Positions 1 through 5,497 of a stretch of DNA of 5,867 nucleotides are shown piece after piece. Below the pieces are notes generated by a model that did no database searches, was not told where the DNA came from, and saw nothing but the letters and a program-made list of their open reading frames with translations. Position 1 is the first letter of the stretch. Each line of letters opens with the position of its first letter. This DNA is from Gammaproteobacteria bacterium. Its GTDB lineage: Bacteria > Pseudomonadota > Gammaproteobacteria > UBA9214. The translations under genes were made by a program, and so were the position numbers. Where the stretch lies: NCBI GenBank assembly GCA_029859555.1, contig JAOUCV010000154.1, positions 1 through 5,867 of the forward strand, read 5' to 3'.

Positions 1-166
1 CGGGTGTCGTGGCGATCAGTCCATAATCGAGATCAACCTGCTGACTGAGGGGTGATGTGGAGGTGCTGGAGCAGGATGACAGTCCCAGCCATGCGGCCAC
101 TAGTGCAACCAGGCACAGGATGCAGGCAGGTGTATGGCCTGAAAAGAGATTGTGGTGAAAATGCAT
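1..166 (-). CDS. Putative lipoprotein, N-terminal part (cut by left edge)
   Basis: This minus-strand reading frame begins at ATG 166-164 and runs open for 55 codons off the left edge. The N-terminus is a typical lipoprotein signal: a short polar start (MHFHHNLFSGHTPAC), a hydrophobic core (ILCLVALVAAWLGL) and a lipobox-like LSSC, with the candidate lipidated cysteine at residue 32. The residues after the cysteine are Ser-Ser, not Asp, which in gammaproteobacteria favours outer-membrane sorting. A low-complexity Ser/Thr linker (STSTSPLSQQ) follows, as is common between the lipid anchor and a folded domain. An in-frame stop (TAG) lies four codons upstream of the ATG, so this is the only plausible ATG start. 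No strong ribosome-binding site is visible. Too little of the mature protein is present to name a family; the lipoprotein call is from the signal alone. Confidence 0.65.
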   Translation of the reverse strand, partial: MHFHHNLFSGHTPACILCLVALVAAWLGLSSCSSTSTSPLSQQVDLDYGLIATTP

Positions 167-208
167 GTAGCTTGTCTACAGTTGTTTAACGGCTGCCAAC
201 TTTACCAG

Positions 209-244
209 AACCCGGGCAGTATTTTAAAAAATTGCGCCCGGGTT
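209..244. repeat. Perfect 9-bp inverted repeat with AT-rich spacer
   Basis: The arms aacccgggc (209-217) and gcccgggtt (236-244) are exact reverse complements around an 18-base AT-rich spacer that includes attttaaaaaat. It lies between the divergent lipoprotein start and the FGE-like remnant. It could be an operator or a hairpin in the lipoprotein leader, or a scar next to the truncated gene. No function can be assigned from sequence. Confidence 0.4.
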
Positions 245-253
245 GCAGCCGGG

Positions 254-742
254 CGTAACCGGCAGCAGCGACCCATGGCAAGCAGTTCCTGGTACATGGC
301 AGCGCGCTTTGCCGAGGGGCTCAATAAACTGGACAGCGACCACTACTACCGCCTGCCGAGCGAGGCGGAATGGGAGGTTGCCGCGCGGGCCGGTAGTACC
401 GGACCGGGTCCGATGCCGGTTGAGAATCCGGATTAATATGCATGGTTTATCAATAACTCAGGAGATAAACCTCAGGTTGTAGCAAGGCGCAAGGTAAATG
501 CTTTTGGTGTCTGTGACATGCCCGGCAATGTCCGGGAGCGGGTCGATGACCGGTATGGCGCCAACAGTTATGCACGGTTGGCAGCAGATCCATTAGGGCC
601 TGCCAAAGGTTTTTCCAGGGTGCGTCGTGGCGGCTCCTGTTATTGTCCGCTACACCTGCTGCGTCCCGGTTAGCGGGCGGCCAACAAGCCGGGCGTTGTC
701 TGCGAGGTGAGTGGCTTCCGCGTGATCGCCAAGCCGCGTTGA
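254..742 (+). pseudogene. Decayed FGE-sulfatase (SUMF1-like) domain gene remnant
   Basis: One reading frame carries the C-terminal part of a formylglycine-generating-enzyme/SUMF1-type domain but is broken by TAA at 434-436 and TAG at 671-673 before its natural TGA at 740-742. Recognisable landmarks in order are: QRPMASSSWYMAARFAEGLN, near 266; YRLPSEAEWEVAARAG, near 344, matching the family's YRLPTEAEWEYAARAG; AWFINNSGDKP, just after the first stop; NAFGVCDMPGNVRERVDD, near 500; RRGGSCYCPLHLLRPG, ending at the second stop; and GFRVIAKPR at the end. The whole N-terminal half of the domain is missing, and no start codon with a ribosome-binding site precedes the homology. Conserved family tryptophans are replaced at 317 (Gly), 533, 539 and 551 (Arg) and 638 (Cys). 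Intact members are enzymes activating sulfatases or, more often in bacteria, non-catalytic ligand-binding or regulatory domains. Only one of the two catalytic cysteine positions appears retained, so the ancestor was probably not a true FGE. The pseudogene call is strong; the ancestral role is unknown. Confidence 0.85.
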
Positions 743-744
743 AC

Positions 745-773
745 TTGACCTTTCAGTGTTTGCAGCATAAATT
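745..773 (+). promoter_or_regulatory. Sigma-70-type promoter for the PilZ gene
   Basis: A -35 hexamer TTGACC (745-750, five of six to consensus) is followed by a 17-base spacer and a -10 hexamer TAAATT (768-773, four of six). It starts three bases after the last stop of the upstream pseudogene and predicts transcription from about 780, giving a leader of about 33 nt before the GTG at 813. It would make the PilZ gene independent of the decayed neighbour. Prediction from motif and spacing only. Confidence 0.5.
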
Positions 774-812
774 CGCGTCTGATTCTGAGGCGCGAAGACC
801 TGGGCGACTATC

Positions 813-1232
813 GTGATACCGGTAAATCTGAACAAGGAAGGACGTCAACACCTGCGCAGTGACAGGAAGAACTCCCGTGTCAAGGTGCAGATACCCTGTG
901 AAGTTGGTTCGGCGGGTGGTGAGATGAATGTTGCCCTGATGCTTGACCTGTCCTGTGGTGGTGTGAAATTCAGTTGTAACCAGCAGGTGATTAACAGCAT
1001 GTTCACCGAAAGCGAGGCACCGCTTGGCGTGGTGCTGGATGTCTTCGTTAATATCAGTTTTAACCTGTCTGAAGACGAGTCGGATGGCTCGTTAATAAAG
1101 ACCGGTGCACGTGTTATTCATACCGAGCGGTTGGCACAGGATCTGTATCAGGTAGGTGTCGAGTTTATTGATCTGACGCAAGCAGCCACAAAAAGTCTGC
1201 AAGACTTTATCGGCGGCTGTCGGGAAGAATAA
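813..1232 (+). CDS. PilZ-domain protein (putative c-di-GMP effector)
   Basis: A 139-residue single-domain PilZ protein. Both signature c-di-GMP-binding motifs are present: the RxxxR box as R18-K-N-S-R22, and the D/NxSxxG box as D45-L-S-C-G-G50 inside LMLDLSCGGVKF. The C-terminal half ends with the usual beta strand and helix (YQVGVEFIDLTQAATKSLQDFI). In this family, binding of cyclic di-GMP changes protein contacts and thereby motility, pili, polysaccharide or other surface functions; the partner here cannot be read from sequence. The protein is cytoplasmic, with no signal peptide or membrane segment. The start is GTG at 813: the frame is closed by a stop at 786 and holds no ATG before it, and the next in-frame GTG (codon 25) would remove the RxxxR motif. 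No good ribosome-binding site is seen; a GAGG at 787-790 is too far away. A promoter-like element lies just upstream. Family assignment is firm, the target unknown. Confidence 0.9.
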   Translation: MIPVNLNKEGRQHLRSDRKNSRVKVQIPCEVGSAGGEMNVALMLDLSCGGVKFSCNQQVINSMFTESEAPLGVVLDVFVNISFNLSEDESDGSLIKTGARVIHTERLAQDLYQVGVEFIDLTQAATKSLQDFIGGCREE

Positions 1233-1447
1233 TTCCGGCGCGTTTCTAACGTCTCGTCTGTTTTTCCAGGCTCTAAATATTGAAGCTCCCTGCACCTTTA
1301 TGCCAGCTGCTCCGGCAGAAGTACGGCAACAGGGGATCCATAAATAAGTATGCCTTTTTGACTTCCCTGTAATCTGACCTCGTCTGATAATCAATTGGCG
1401 GCTCAAGATAGCCGTGTTTCCTCCTTGTACTCCCATAATGTTGTGCA

Positions 1448-1468
1448 GCTTTCCCAGGCAGGGAAAGC
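1448..1468 (+). promoter_or_regulatory. Perfect stem-loop in the csrA leader
   Basis: GCTTTCCC (1448-1455) and GGGAAAGC (1461-1468) form a perfect 8-bp stem around a 5-base loop, AGGCA, ending 24 bases before the csrA start. The right arm overlaps agcct (1466-1470), which can alternatively pair with aggct at 1474-1478 or with aggct at 1483-1487, the latter covering part of the Shine-Dalgarno. This suggests switching structures in the leader. It lacks a T-tract, so it is unlikely to be an intrinsic terminator. Confidence 0.45.
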
Positions 1469-1480
1469 CTTTCAGGCTAT

Positions 1481-1485
1481 GGAGG
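1481..1485 (+). promoter_or_regulatory. csrA ribosome-binding site with overlapping GGA motif
   Basis: GGAGG lies 7 bases before the csrA ATG and is a strong Shine-Dalgarno. It sits in the context ctatggaggc, which resembles the ANGGA core recognised by CsrA itself. Binding here would block translation initiation, the usual CsrA autoregulatory arrangement. The site is seen directly; autoregulation is inferred. Confidence 0.6.
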
Positions 1486-1492
1486 CTCGGTA

Positions 1493-1675
1493 ATGCTGGT
1501 ATTAACGCGAAAGGTAAACGAGTCGCTGAAGGTCGGCGATGATGTGACAGTAACGGTATTGGGGATCAAGGGAGGTCAGATACGGATTGGTATCAGCGCA
1601 CCCCTGGATGTGGCAGTGCACCGGCAAGAAGTTTTTGAGAGGATCCAGAAGGAGCACTGTGAAGCTGAGGGATAA
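1493..1675 (+). CDS. csrA: Carbon storage regulator CsrA (RsmA-type RNA-binding protein)
   Basis: A 60-residue protein matching CsrA/RsmA over its whole length, within the family's usual 60-70 residues. It opens [20 protein letters not shown], followed by [18 protein letters not shown] and the hallmark [16 protein letters not shown]. The RNA-contacting residues known from E. coli CsrA, including L4, R6 and R44, are all present. CsrA acts as a homodimer that binds GGA motifs in mRNA leaders, commonly repressing translation; it controls central carbon flux, motility, biofilm and virulence genes and is titrated by small RNAs of the CsrB/RsmY type. The start is firm: ATG 1493 is preceded by GGAGG at 7 bases. 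The gene is not next to alaS or a serine tRNA as in enterobacteria. It stands alone, with about 260 non-coding bases upstream, so it may be an additional csrA paralogue; that is inference. The AraC gene converges from downstream 43 bases away, with no clear terminator between. Confidence 0.96.
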   Translation: MLVLTRKVNESLKVGDDVTVTVLGIKGGQIRIGISAPLDVAVHRQEVFERIQKEHCEAEG

Positions 1676-1718
1676 GCGGCAGGCTGGCAATGGCTGGCTG
1701 GACTGAAAGCTCTCCCCC

Positions 1719-2747
1719 TCAGGGTAAAGGGTGTGCCTGTTCGTGTGACCTGAATTCCCCGGGAGATTTTCCGGTCCAGCGTTTAAAGGCGCGGTTGAAA
1801 TTGCTGGGTTCGGAAAATCCCAGCAGGTAGGTAATCTCCCCGATACTGCGGCTGGTGTCGCGCATATACTGCAAGGCCAGCTGCTGCCGGGTTTCACTCA
1901 GCAGGTTCTTGAAGTTGGTGTCTTCATCACGCAGTCTGCGCTGCAGGCTGCGCAGGCTGGTATTGAGTGTCTGGGCTATGTCTCCCTGGCTGGGCCTGCC
2001 ATCCGGCAGCCCTTCAATAATTTTTGCACGTACCTGCATGGCGAGATTGCTGTGCTCACAACGTGCCAGGTAATCGATGACGGTCTGGTCATTGAGTCGC
2101 GCAAGCTCCGGTTGTGCTGTCGATAGCGGGGTATTGGCCAGCGTGGCAGCGAAGCTCAAACGGTGCGCGGCTGCTGAATACTCAATGCAGGAACCAAACA
2201 TTGCTTCATAGGGTGTCTTGTCGGAGGGTTCAGGGCGCTGCATGGTAACGCGCACCGGCATGATACGGGTTGCGGCAGTGATCTGGCACATGCGCAGAAA
2301 AATGGCCAGCCCGGCATCGGTTGCTGCATGGGAAAAGTCCTCGCCGAGATCCGGTACCGTAACCACCAGGTCGACAGTATTTTCCCCGTCATCGAGCCGG
2401 AAGTCGGGCAGTGTACTGATCAGGTGCGAATATTTTACCAGTCGACCCAGTGCGTCACGCAGCGTATCGCTGGCCAGCCAGGCAAAGCCGAGGCCATGCA
2501 ATACGGCCGGCTGGAAGTGGCGTGCAACTGCCAGTCCGAAAGCCGGGTCACCGGTCGCAGCTATCGACAAGCGCCACAGTTGCATCGTCCTTATGGTGGG
2601 AATGCGGGCGTTTGCATTGCAGCTGTCCTCGAGGCTGATGCCCGCTTCCGAGAGCAGTGGCGCCGGGTCATGGCCCCGGGCTTCCAGGGTCCGGGCGATC
2701 AGGGCAACGATGCTGCCGAGAGAGGTAACGTCTTCAGGTATACGCAT
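1719..2747 (-). CDS. AraC-family transcriptional regulator with arabinose-binding-like N-domain
   Basis: A 342-residue regulator of two parts. Residues about 20-205 resemble the AraC-type arabinose-binding N-terminal domain found in OruR/ArgR-like regulators (LLSEAGISLED, PTIRTMQLWRLSIAATGDP, FGLAVARHFQPAVLHGLGFA). Residues about 240-335 form the AraC double helix-turn-helix: helix-turn-helix 1 near 256-275 (DIAQTLNTSLRSLQRRLRDE) and helix-turn-helix 2 near 301-324 (SIGEITYLLGFSEPSNFNRA, then FKRWTGKSPGEFR). The helix 2 region is a very close match to the family signature. Length is typical of the group. The protein should be a cytoplasmic DNA-binding regulator responding to a small molecule that cannot be named. 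The chosen start, ATG at 2747-2745, gives a natural N-terminus (MRIPEDVTSLGSIVALIART); its ribosome-binding site is weak, with a GGAG about 18 bases upstream. It is divergent from the unknown gene at 2876, a common arrangement for a regulator and its target, so that gene is the first candidate for control. Confidence 0.92.
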   Translation of the reverse strand: MRIPEDVTSLGSIVALIARTLEARGHDPAPLLSEAGISLEDSCNANARIPTIRTMQLWRLSIAATGDPAFGLAVARHFQPAVLHGLGFAWLASDTLRDALGRLVKYSHLISTLPDFRLDDGENTVDLVVTVPDLGEDFSHAATDAGLAIFLRMCQITAATRIMPVRVTMQRPEPSDKTPYEAMFGSCIEYSAAAHRLSFAATLANTPLSTAQPELARLNDQTVIDYLARCEHSNLAMQVRAKIIEGLPDGRPSQGDIAQTLNTSLRSLQRRLRDEDTNFKNLLSETRQQLALQYMRDTSRSIGEITYLLGFSEPSNFNRAFKRWTGKSPGEFRSHEQAHPLP

Positions 2748-2761
2748 GGGTATAAATTACC

Positions 2762-2817
2762 GTCTCCAGAGACTGCTTTTTGGCGCCAACTGATTAGCTG
2801 TTAACTGATCTTAATCA
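2762..2817. promoter_or_regulatory. Divergent intergenic region with palindromes and direct repeats
   Basis: The 128-bp spacer between the AraC regulator and the unknown gene holds several symmetric elements. They are gtctc-ca-gagac (2762-2773), the perfect palindrome ttggcgccaa (2780-2789), a direct repeat aactgat at 2788-2794 and 2803-2809 (15 bases start to start), and an inverted pair tgatta/taatca (2791-2796 and 2812-2817). They are plausible operator sites for the divergent regulator, since AraC proteins often bind direct repeats, though typically spaced nearer 21 bases. No convincing -35/-10 pair was found on either strand. Confidence 0.35.
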
Positions 2818-2875
2818 TTACTGTGTTGAAGCTGGAAGGCAAGCATAAATCGTGCGTCAGCGTTATTGGAGTCTC

Positions 2876-3499
2876 ATGCTAAACAGGAAAATAAACATCA
2901 GTATCTACAGTCTTGCCTTGTTACCGGTTGATTATCTTGACAGGTTGGGCGATCCCTTCGAAACCGCCTGTGCCGGGAAACATATTGAACCGGGGTGTCG
3001 GCCGGTTTTTACATCCGGTATCCGTGCCTATCAGCTGGCAACCTATCTGCGGCTGGTGCGTGAGCATTACGGTCGAGGTGTGGCCAACCAGATTGGCAGC
3101 TACCAACGTCGACTGTTGCAGCCAGAGGATGATTCCATGGACAAGGATGCCATTGCCGTTGAGCTGGTGCGCGGTGCGCTGGAGAGCGAGCGGGTTACCG
3201 CTGATGCATATCACGGCAGTGTTGAGATTCCGATTGAAATGAATATTGCGCTGGCGCTGTTACTGGGAATGCCAGAGTCGCCTTATTACACTTCAGATGC
3301 CGGGCATCGTATCGAGAAAGTGAGCAGTATGGGAAAGGACCTCGACTGGTCATTGTCGCAATGCCTTGTTAAGGCCCGTGAAGAAATCGAGCGGATATTC
3401 TCGCCGTTACTGGCCTGCATTGATTCCGGGGTGCCCGTAGATCATGTCGAGGCCTGGTTGAGTGACCGGCAGCAGGGCGGCAAGATTAATTACCAATAG
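2876..3499 (+). CDS. Hypothetical protein, family not recognised
   Basis: I do not recognise this 207-residue protein. It looks soluble: no signal peptide and no clear transmembrane helix, although residues 124-131 (NIALALLL) are hydrophobic. It is rich in predicted helix, for example AYQLATYLRLVREHYG (51-66), AIAVELVRGALESE (92-105) and LSQCLVKAREEIERIFSPLLACI (160-182). It has four cysteines, at about 32, 41, 163 and 181. The start is uncertain: ATG 2876 has GGAG only 4 bases upstream, while an in-frame GTG at 2852 would add eight residues and has GGAAGG 12 bases upstream. I prefer the ATG because it begins a natural N-terminus (MLNRKINISIYSLALLP). The gene is divergent from the AraC regulator and convergent with the transporter. 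The open frame is long, spans its whole intergenic slot and has codon use like its neighbours, so it is very likely a real gene. Function unknown. Confidence 0.75.
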   Translation: MLNRKINISIYSLALLPVDYLDRLGDPFETACAGKHIEPGCRPVFTSGIRAYQLATYLRLVREHYGRGVANQIGSYQRRLLQPEDDSMDKDAIAVELVRGALESERVTADAYHGSVEIPIEMNIALALLLGMPESPYYTSDAGHRIEKVSSMGKDLDWSLSQCLVKAREEIERIFSPLLACIDSGVPVDHVEAWLSDRQQGGKINYQ

Positions 3500-3546
3500 C
3501 AGTATCTATCAGTGCAGGAGCGGATCTCGTCCGCGGGTTGCTGCTA
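3497..3546. terminator. Nested inverted repeat between two convergent stops (possible bidirectional terminator)
   Basis: The two convergent genes end inside matching arms: tagcag (3497-3502), containing the TAG of the plus-strand gene, and ctgcta (3541-3546), containing the TAG of the minus-strand transporter. Between them is a tighter hairpin, gcgga-tctcg-tccgc (3520-3534). Neither strand has a run of T after the stem, so this is at best a weak or Rho-assisted terminator. The symmetry is seen; the role is inferred. Confidence 0.35.
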
Positions 3547-4416
3547 CATTACAATCAAAAATACACCCAGCACCATCAACATTCCGGCGACCAGGTTTTT
3601 CAGCAGCCCGGTTTCCTTGAACAGCCAGGCGCCGTAGAGCATGCCAAACAACAGGCTGGTACGCTTCACGGCGATCATGTAGGCCACCTCGATGTGTTCA
3701 ATGGCATAAAAATGCGCAACTACCATGGCGCTCATGCAGGCACCAATCGCCAGGTGTGCCCAGGGATGTCTGCCAAGTGCGCGCCAGCTGGATACATCGC
3801 GCGATGCAAATAACAGCAGCGATGCCGTTCCCAGGGCCACAAAATAGAATGGCCCGAAAAATGCCGGTGTCACATGCAGCAATGCACCTTTGCCGGTCAC
3901 TGACGTAAGGCTGTACAGCGCTGCAACCATCAGCATCAGCCGTGAGCCGCGTTCCCTCGTGATAGCGCGAAACGGTGCCAGTATGTTCAGGCCACTGCCA
4001 TTTTGTGTGGCTTGCAGGTTGAGCAGCCAGGCCCCGAACACGATCAGTAAAATTCCGGAAAATCCGCTCAGTGTGACGGTTTCGCCAAGTACCAGATAAG
4101 CTGTCAGCGTGTTAAAGGCGGGTGTGAAGGCGAGGTAGGGCAGCGTCAGTGACAGCGGCGAGCTGCGAATGGCCTGCATGTACAGCCACATGGCCACTAA
4201 TTCCAGTGGCATGGCAACGGCCATCCAGCCCCAGAATACCGGCGGCAGCGGTGGCCAGGGTTCCCACAGCAGCAGCGGCAACAACAGCATGCCGGCAACC
4301 CCGAAGCGCACCAGTACCAGCTCTCCCGGCCGGTAATGGCTAAGATAGCGCTTCGACAGGCTGTCCGCCGTGGCCAGAAAAAAGGCGGAGAGTAGTGTCA
4401 GGCTGATCCAGTGCAT
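3544..4416 (-). CDS. EamA/DMT-superfamily transporter (ten-helix permease)
   Basis: A 290-residue inner-membrane protein with about ten hydrophobic segments in two five-helix halves, the layout of the EamA (DUF6) drug/metabolite transporter superfamily. Segments lie at roughly 4-20, 32-51, 60-81, 88-110, 117-134, 159-177, 187-204, 217-237, 245-264 and 271-290. Typical EamA signatures close each half: PYLAFTPAFNTLTAYLVLGE then GFSGILLIVFGAWLL in the first, and KRTSLLFGMLYGAWLFKETG then LVAGMLMVLGVFLIVM in the second. Both carry the conserved glutamate before the last helix (E112 and E268). The central loop (about 136-158) is the main charged segment. Members export or import metabolites such as amino acids, nucleosides or their analogues; no substrate can be inferred here. 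Start ATG 4416-4414 gives a proper first helix; the ribosome-binding site is weak. The gene appears monocistronic, with convergent and divergent neighbours, and length is typical. Confidence 0.9.
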   Translation of the reverse strand: MHWISLTLLSAFFLATADSLSKRYLSHYRPGELVLVRFGVAGMLLLPLLLWEPWPPLPPVFWGWMAVAMPLELVAMWLYMQAIRSSPLSLTLPYLAFTPAFNTLTAYLVLGETVTLSGFSGILLIVFGAWLLNLQATQNGSGLNILAPFRAITRERGSRLMLMVAALYSLTSVTGKGALLHVTPAFFGPFYFVALGTASLLLFASRDVSSWRALGRHPWAHLAIGACMSAMVVAHFYAIEHIEVAYMIAVKRTSLLFGMLYGAWLFKETGLLKNLVAGMLMVLGVFLIVM

Positions 4417-4513
4417 GGTCGGTTAGCCTACCGCCAATGCCGGGATTTATCTCCTCTTCATTGAACCGGGGTGAATGACGGCAGCAGCAAAGGTCGCCGC
4501 AACGGTAATTGCC

Positions 4514-4533
4514 GGGCAGGATCCCTGCTGCCC
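4514..4533. repeat. Short inverted repeat upstream of the kinase-like gene
   Basis: gggcag (4514-4519) and ctgccc (4528-4533) form a 6-bp stem with an 8-base loop in the spacer between the transporter and the kinase-like gene. No T-tract follows on either strand. It lies within a longer in-frame extension of the kinase frame (ATG 4509) that I regard as non-coding. Function unclear. Confidence 0.25.
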
Positions 4534-4625
4534 AGGGACATCTGTTCTCGAAAAAAGATGCCTGCCAGATGAGATGCCATTGCCGTGATCCTGTAAAATA
4601 CATGGTTAACAAAACGGGTGATATT

Positions 4626-5339
4626 ATGAAATGCAGTGTAGAACGCCTGATCGAGGCACTGATTGCAGTCGAGCTCGCACAGGAGCGCAAGGCGGCTGAG
4701 GTGAAGGCGGCGCAGGCCCGCAAGGCTGGCTACGTGGTAACGGTTTCGCGTGGCTTCGGTTCACTCGGCAAGCGTATTGCCCAGGCACTTGCCGATCGTC
4801 TGGAAGTGCGCTGTTGCGATCGTTCCATCCTCGAAGGCGTGGCGGAGCAGGCCCATGTGGATATCAAGCTGGTGGAGCGGCTCGACGAGAACCTCGAGCA
4901 TGTCAATACCAGGCCATGGAAGCAATATTTCCAGGGCAAGACCTTCCACAAGGAACGCTACCTGCACTACCTGGTGAAGGTCGTTATGAATATTTCGAAG
5001 AAGGGCGGTGTCATCGTCGGCCGTGGCGCCCACCTGATCCTCGGTCCCACCCGTGCCTTCCGAGTCCGCATCATTGGCAGTGTGGATGCCTGTGCGCGGC
5101 GGGTTGCCGAACGTGAACAGCTTGATATCGAGGCAGCCAGGGAACTCGTCATGACGGTCAATCGACAACGTGCCGACTACCTGGAAAAGCTCTACGGTGA
5201 AGGCATCAATGATTGCAGCGATTATGATCTGGTCCTCAACACGGACCGCTTCGACGAGGAACAGGCAGTCGCCCTGATTCTGCACAGCATGCAGCAGGCC
5301 GGTTATGACATCCCCGCAAAACTGCTGCAGGCCGTCTAG
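4626..5339 (+). CDS. Cytidylate kinase-like P-loop family protein
   Basis: A 237-residue protein of the cytidylate-kinase-like family (the Pfam group distinct from classical Cmk). Family landmarks in order are: a P-loop at residues 37-51, VVTVSRGFGSLGKRI, followed by AQALADRLEVRCCDRSILEG; a GGVIVGRGAHLIL block at 127-139; FRVRIIGSVDACARRVAERE at 145-164; and NRQRADYLEKLYG with YDLVLNTDRFD at 179-210. These match the nucleotide-binding strand, the GRGA motif, the lid-like arginine region and the final strand of such proteins. Many members are uncharacterised, so phosphorylation of CMP should not be assumed. Residues 1-35 (ending AQERKAAEVKAAQARKAG) are an Ala/Lys/Glu-rich helical extension before the kinase core. 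The frame is open from ATG 4509, and another ATG lies at 4602. I choose ATG 4626 because it has GGGTG 5 bases upstream, while residues before it look non-coding. The P-loop has GxxxxGK followed by Arg instead of Ser/Thr. No terminator with a T-tract is seen; a large palindrome follows 45 bases later. Confidence 0.88.
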   Translation: MKCSVERLIEALIAVELAQERKAAEVKAAQARKAGYVVTVSRGFGSLGKRIAQALADRLEVRCCDRSILEGVAEQAHVDIKLVERLDENLEHVNTRPWKQYFQGKTFHKERYLHYLVKVVMNISKKGGVIVGRGAHLILGPTRAFRVRIIGSVDACARRVAEREQLDIEAARELVMTVNRQRADYLEKLYGEGINDCSDYDLVLNTDRFDEEQAVALILHSMQQAGYDIPAKLLQAV

Positions 5340-5383
5340 ATATTTCTCCCGCTAACAGGCTGTTATTGCCGCGGGCGTGACGA

Positions 5384-5456
5384 TAGCCCGGATGTCCGGG
5401 TGTCGAGGTGCACAGGAAAGTGCAACGGCGACCCTGCCCGGACAACCTTAGGGCTA
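5384..5456. repeat. 73-nt nested inverted repeat, probable intergenic palindromic element
   Basis: Successive arms pair toward a common centre: tagccc (5384-5389) with gggcta (5451-5456), gtccggg (5394-5400) with cccggac (5437-5443), gtcg (5402-5405) with cgac (5429-5432), and tgcac (5409-5413) with gtgca (5420-5424) around an aggaaa loop. That is 22 paired bases per side with small internal loops. A local alternative hairpin, cccgg-atgt-ccggg, occurs at 5387-5400. The outer sequence tagcccggat...gggctacg resembles a widespread class of proteobacterial intergenic repeats beginning GTAGCCCGGAT. It lies between the kinase-like gene and the YgiQ-like gene and could act as a terminator or mRNA stabiliser, or be a REP/MITE-like repeat. 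The structure is seen; membership of a repeat family is recalled, not searched. Confidence 0.55.
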
Positions 5457-5497
5457 CGCTGTGTTTTACCCGTGCTGCGCACTAAATTAATCTAAAA

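Noticed and set aside
254..742. A diversity-generating retroelement target, since FGE-like/C-type-lectin domains are common targets with variability near the RGGS...GFR segment
   Set aside because: There is no reverse transcriptase gene and no near-copy template repeat in the window. The visible changes are mostly T to C on the coding strand, not adenine-specific, and the gene is broken by stops.
1358..1391. A csrA promoter made of TTGACT (1358-1363) and GATAAT (1386-1391)
   Set aside because: The spacer is 22 bases, too long for sigma-70. The other -10-like element, CATAAT at 1434-1439, has no suitable -35.
1092..1436. A 114-residue minus-strand reading frame overlapping the end of the PilZ gene
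   Set aside because: It overlaps a well-supported gene, its translation shows no recognisable domain, and no start signal supports it.
1676..1718. A terminator between csrA and the AraC gene
   Set aside because: The spacer has repeated ggctgg units but no inverted repeat followed by a T-tract on either strand.
2218..2804. Two long plus-strand frames (158 and 191 residues) inside the AraC gene
   Set aside because: They are antisense to a clear AraC-family gene, and their translations are Arg/Ser-rich and low in family-like pattern, typical of shadow frames.
4509..4625. The longer N-terminus of the kinase-like gene from ATG 4509
   Set aside because: The extra 39 residues have no family similarity, contain a hairpin-forming region and lack a ribosome-binding site. 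ATG 4626 has GGGTG at a proper distance.
4761..5285. A 174-residue minus-strand frame across the kinase-like gene
   Set aside because: It is entirely antisense to a gene with clear family motifs and has no recognisable domain of its own.
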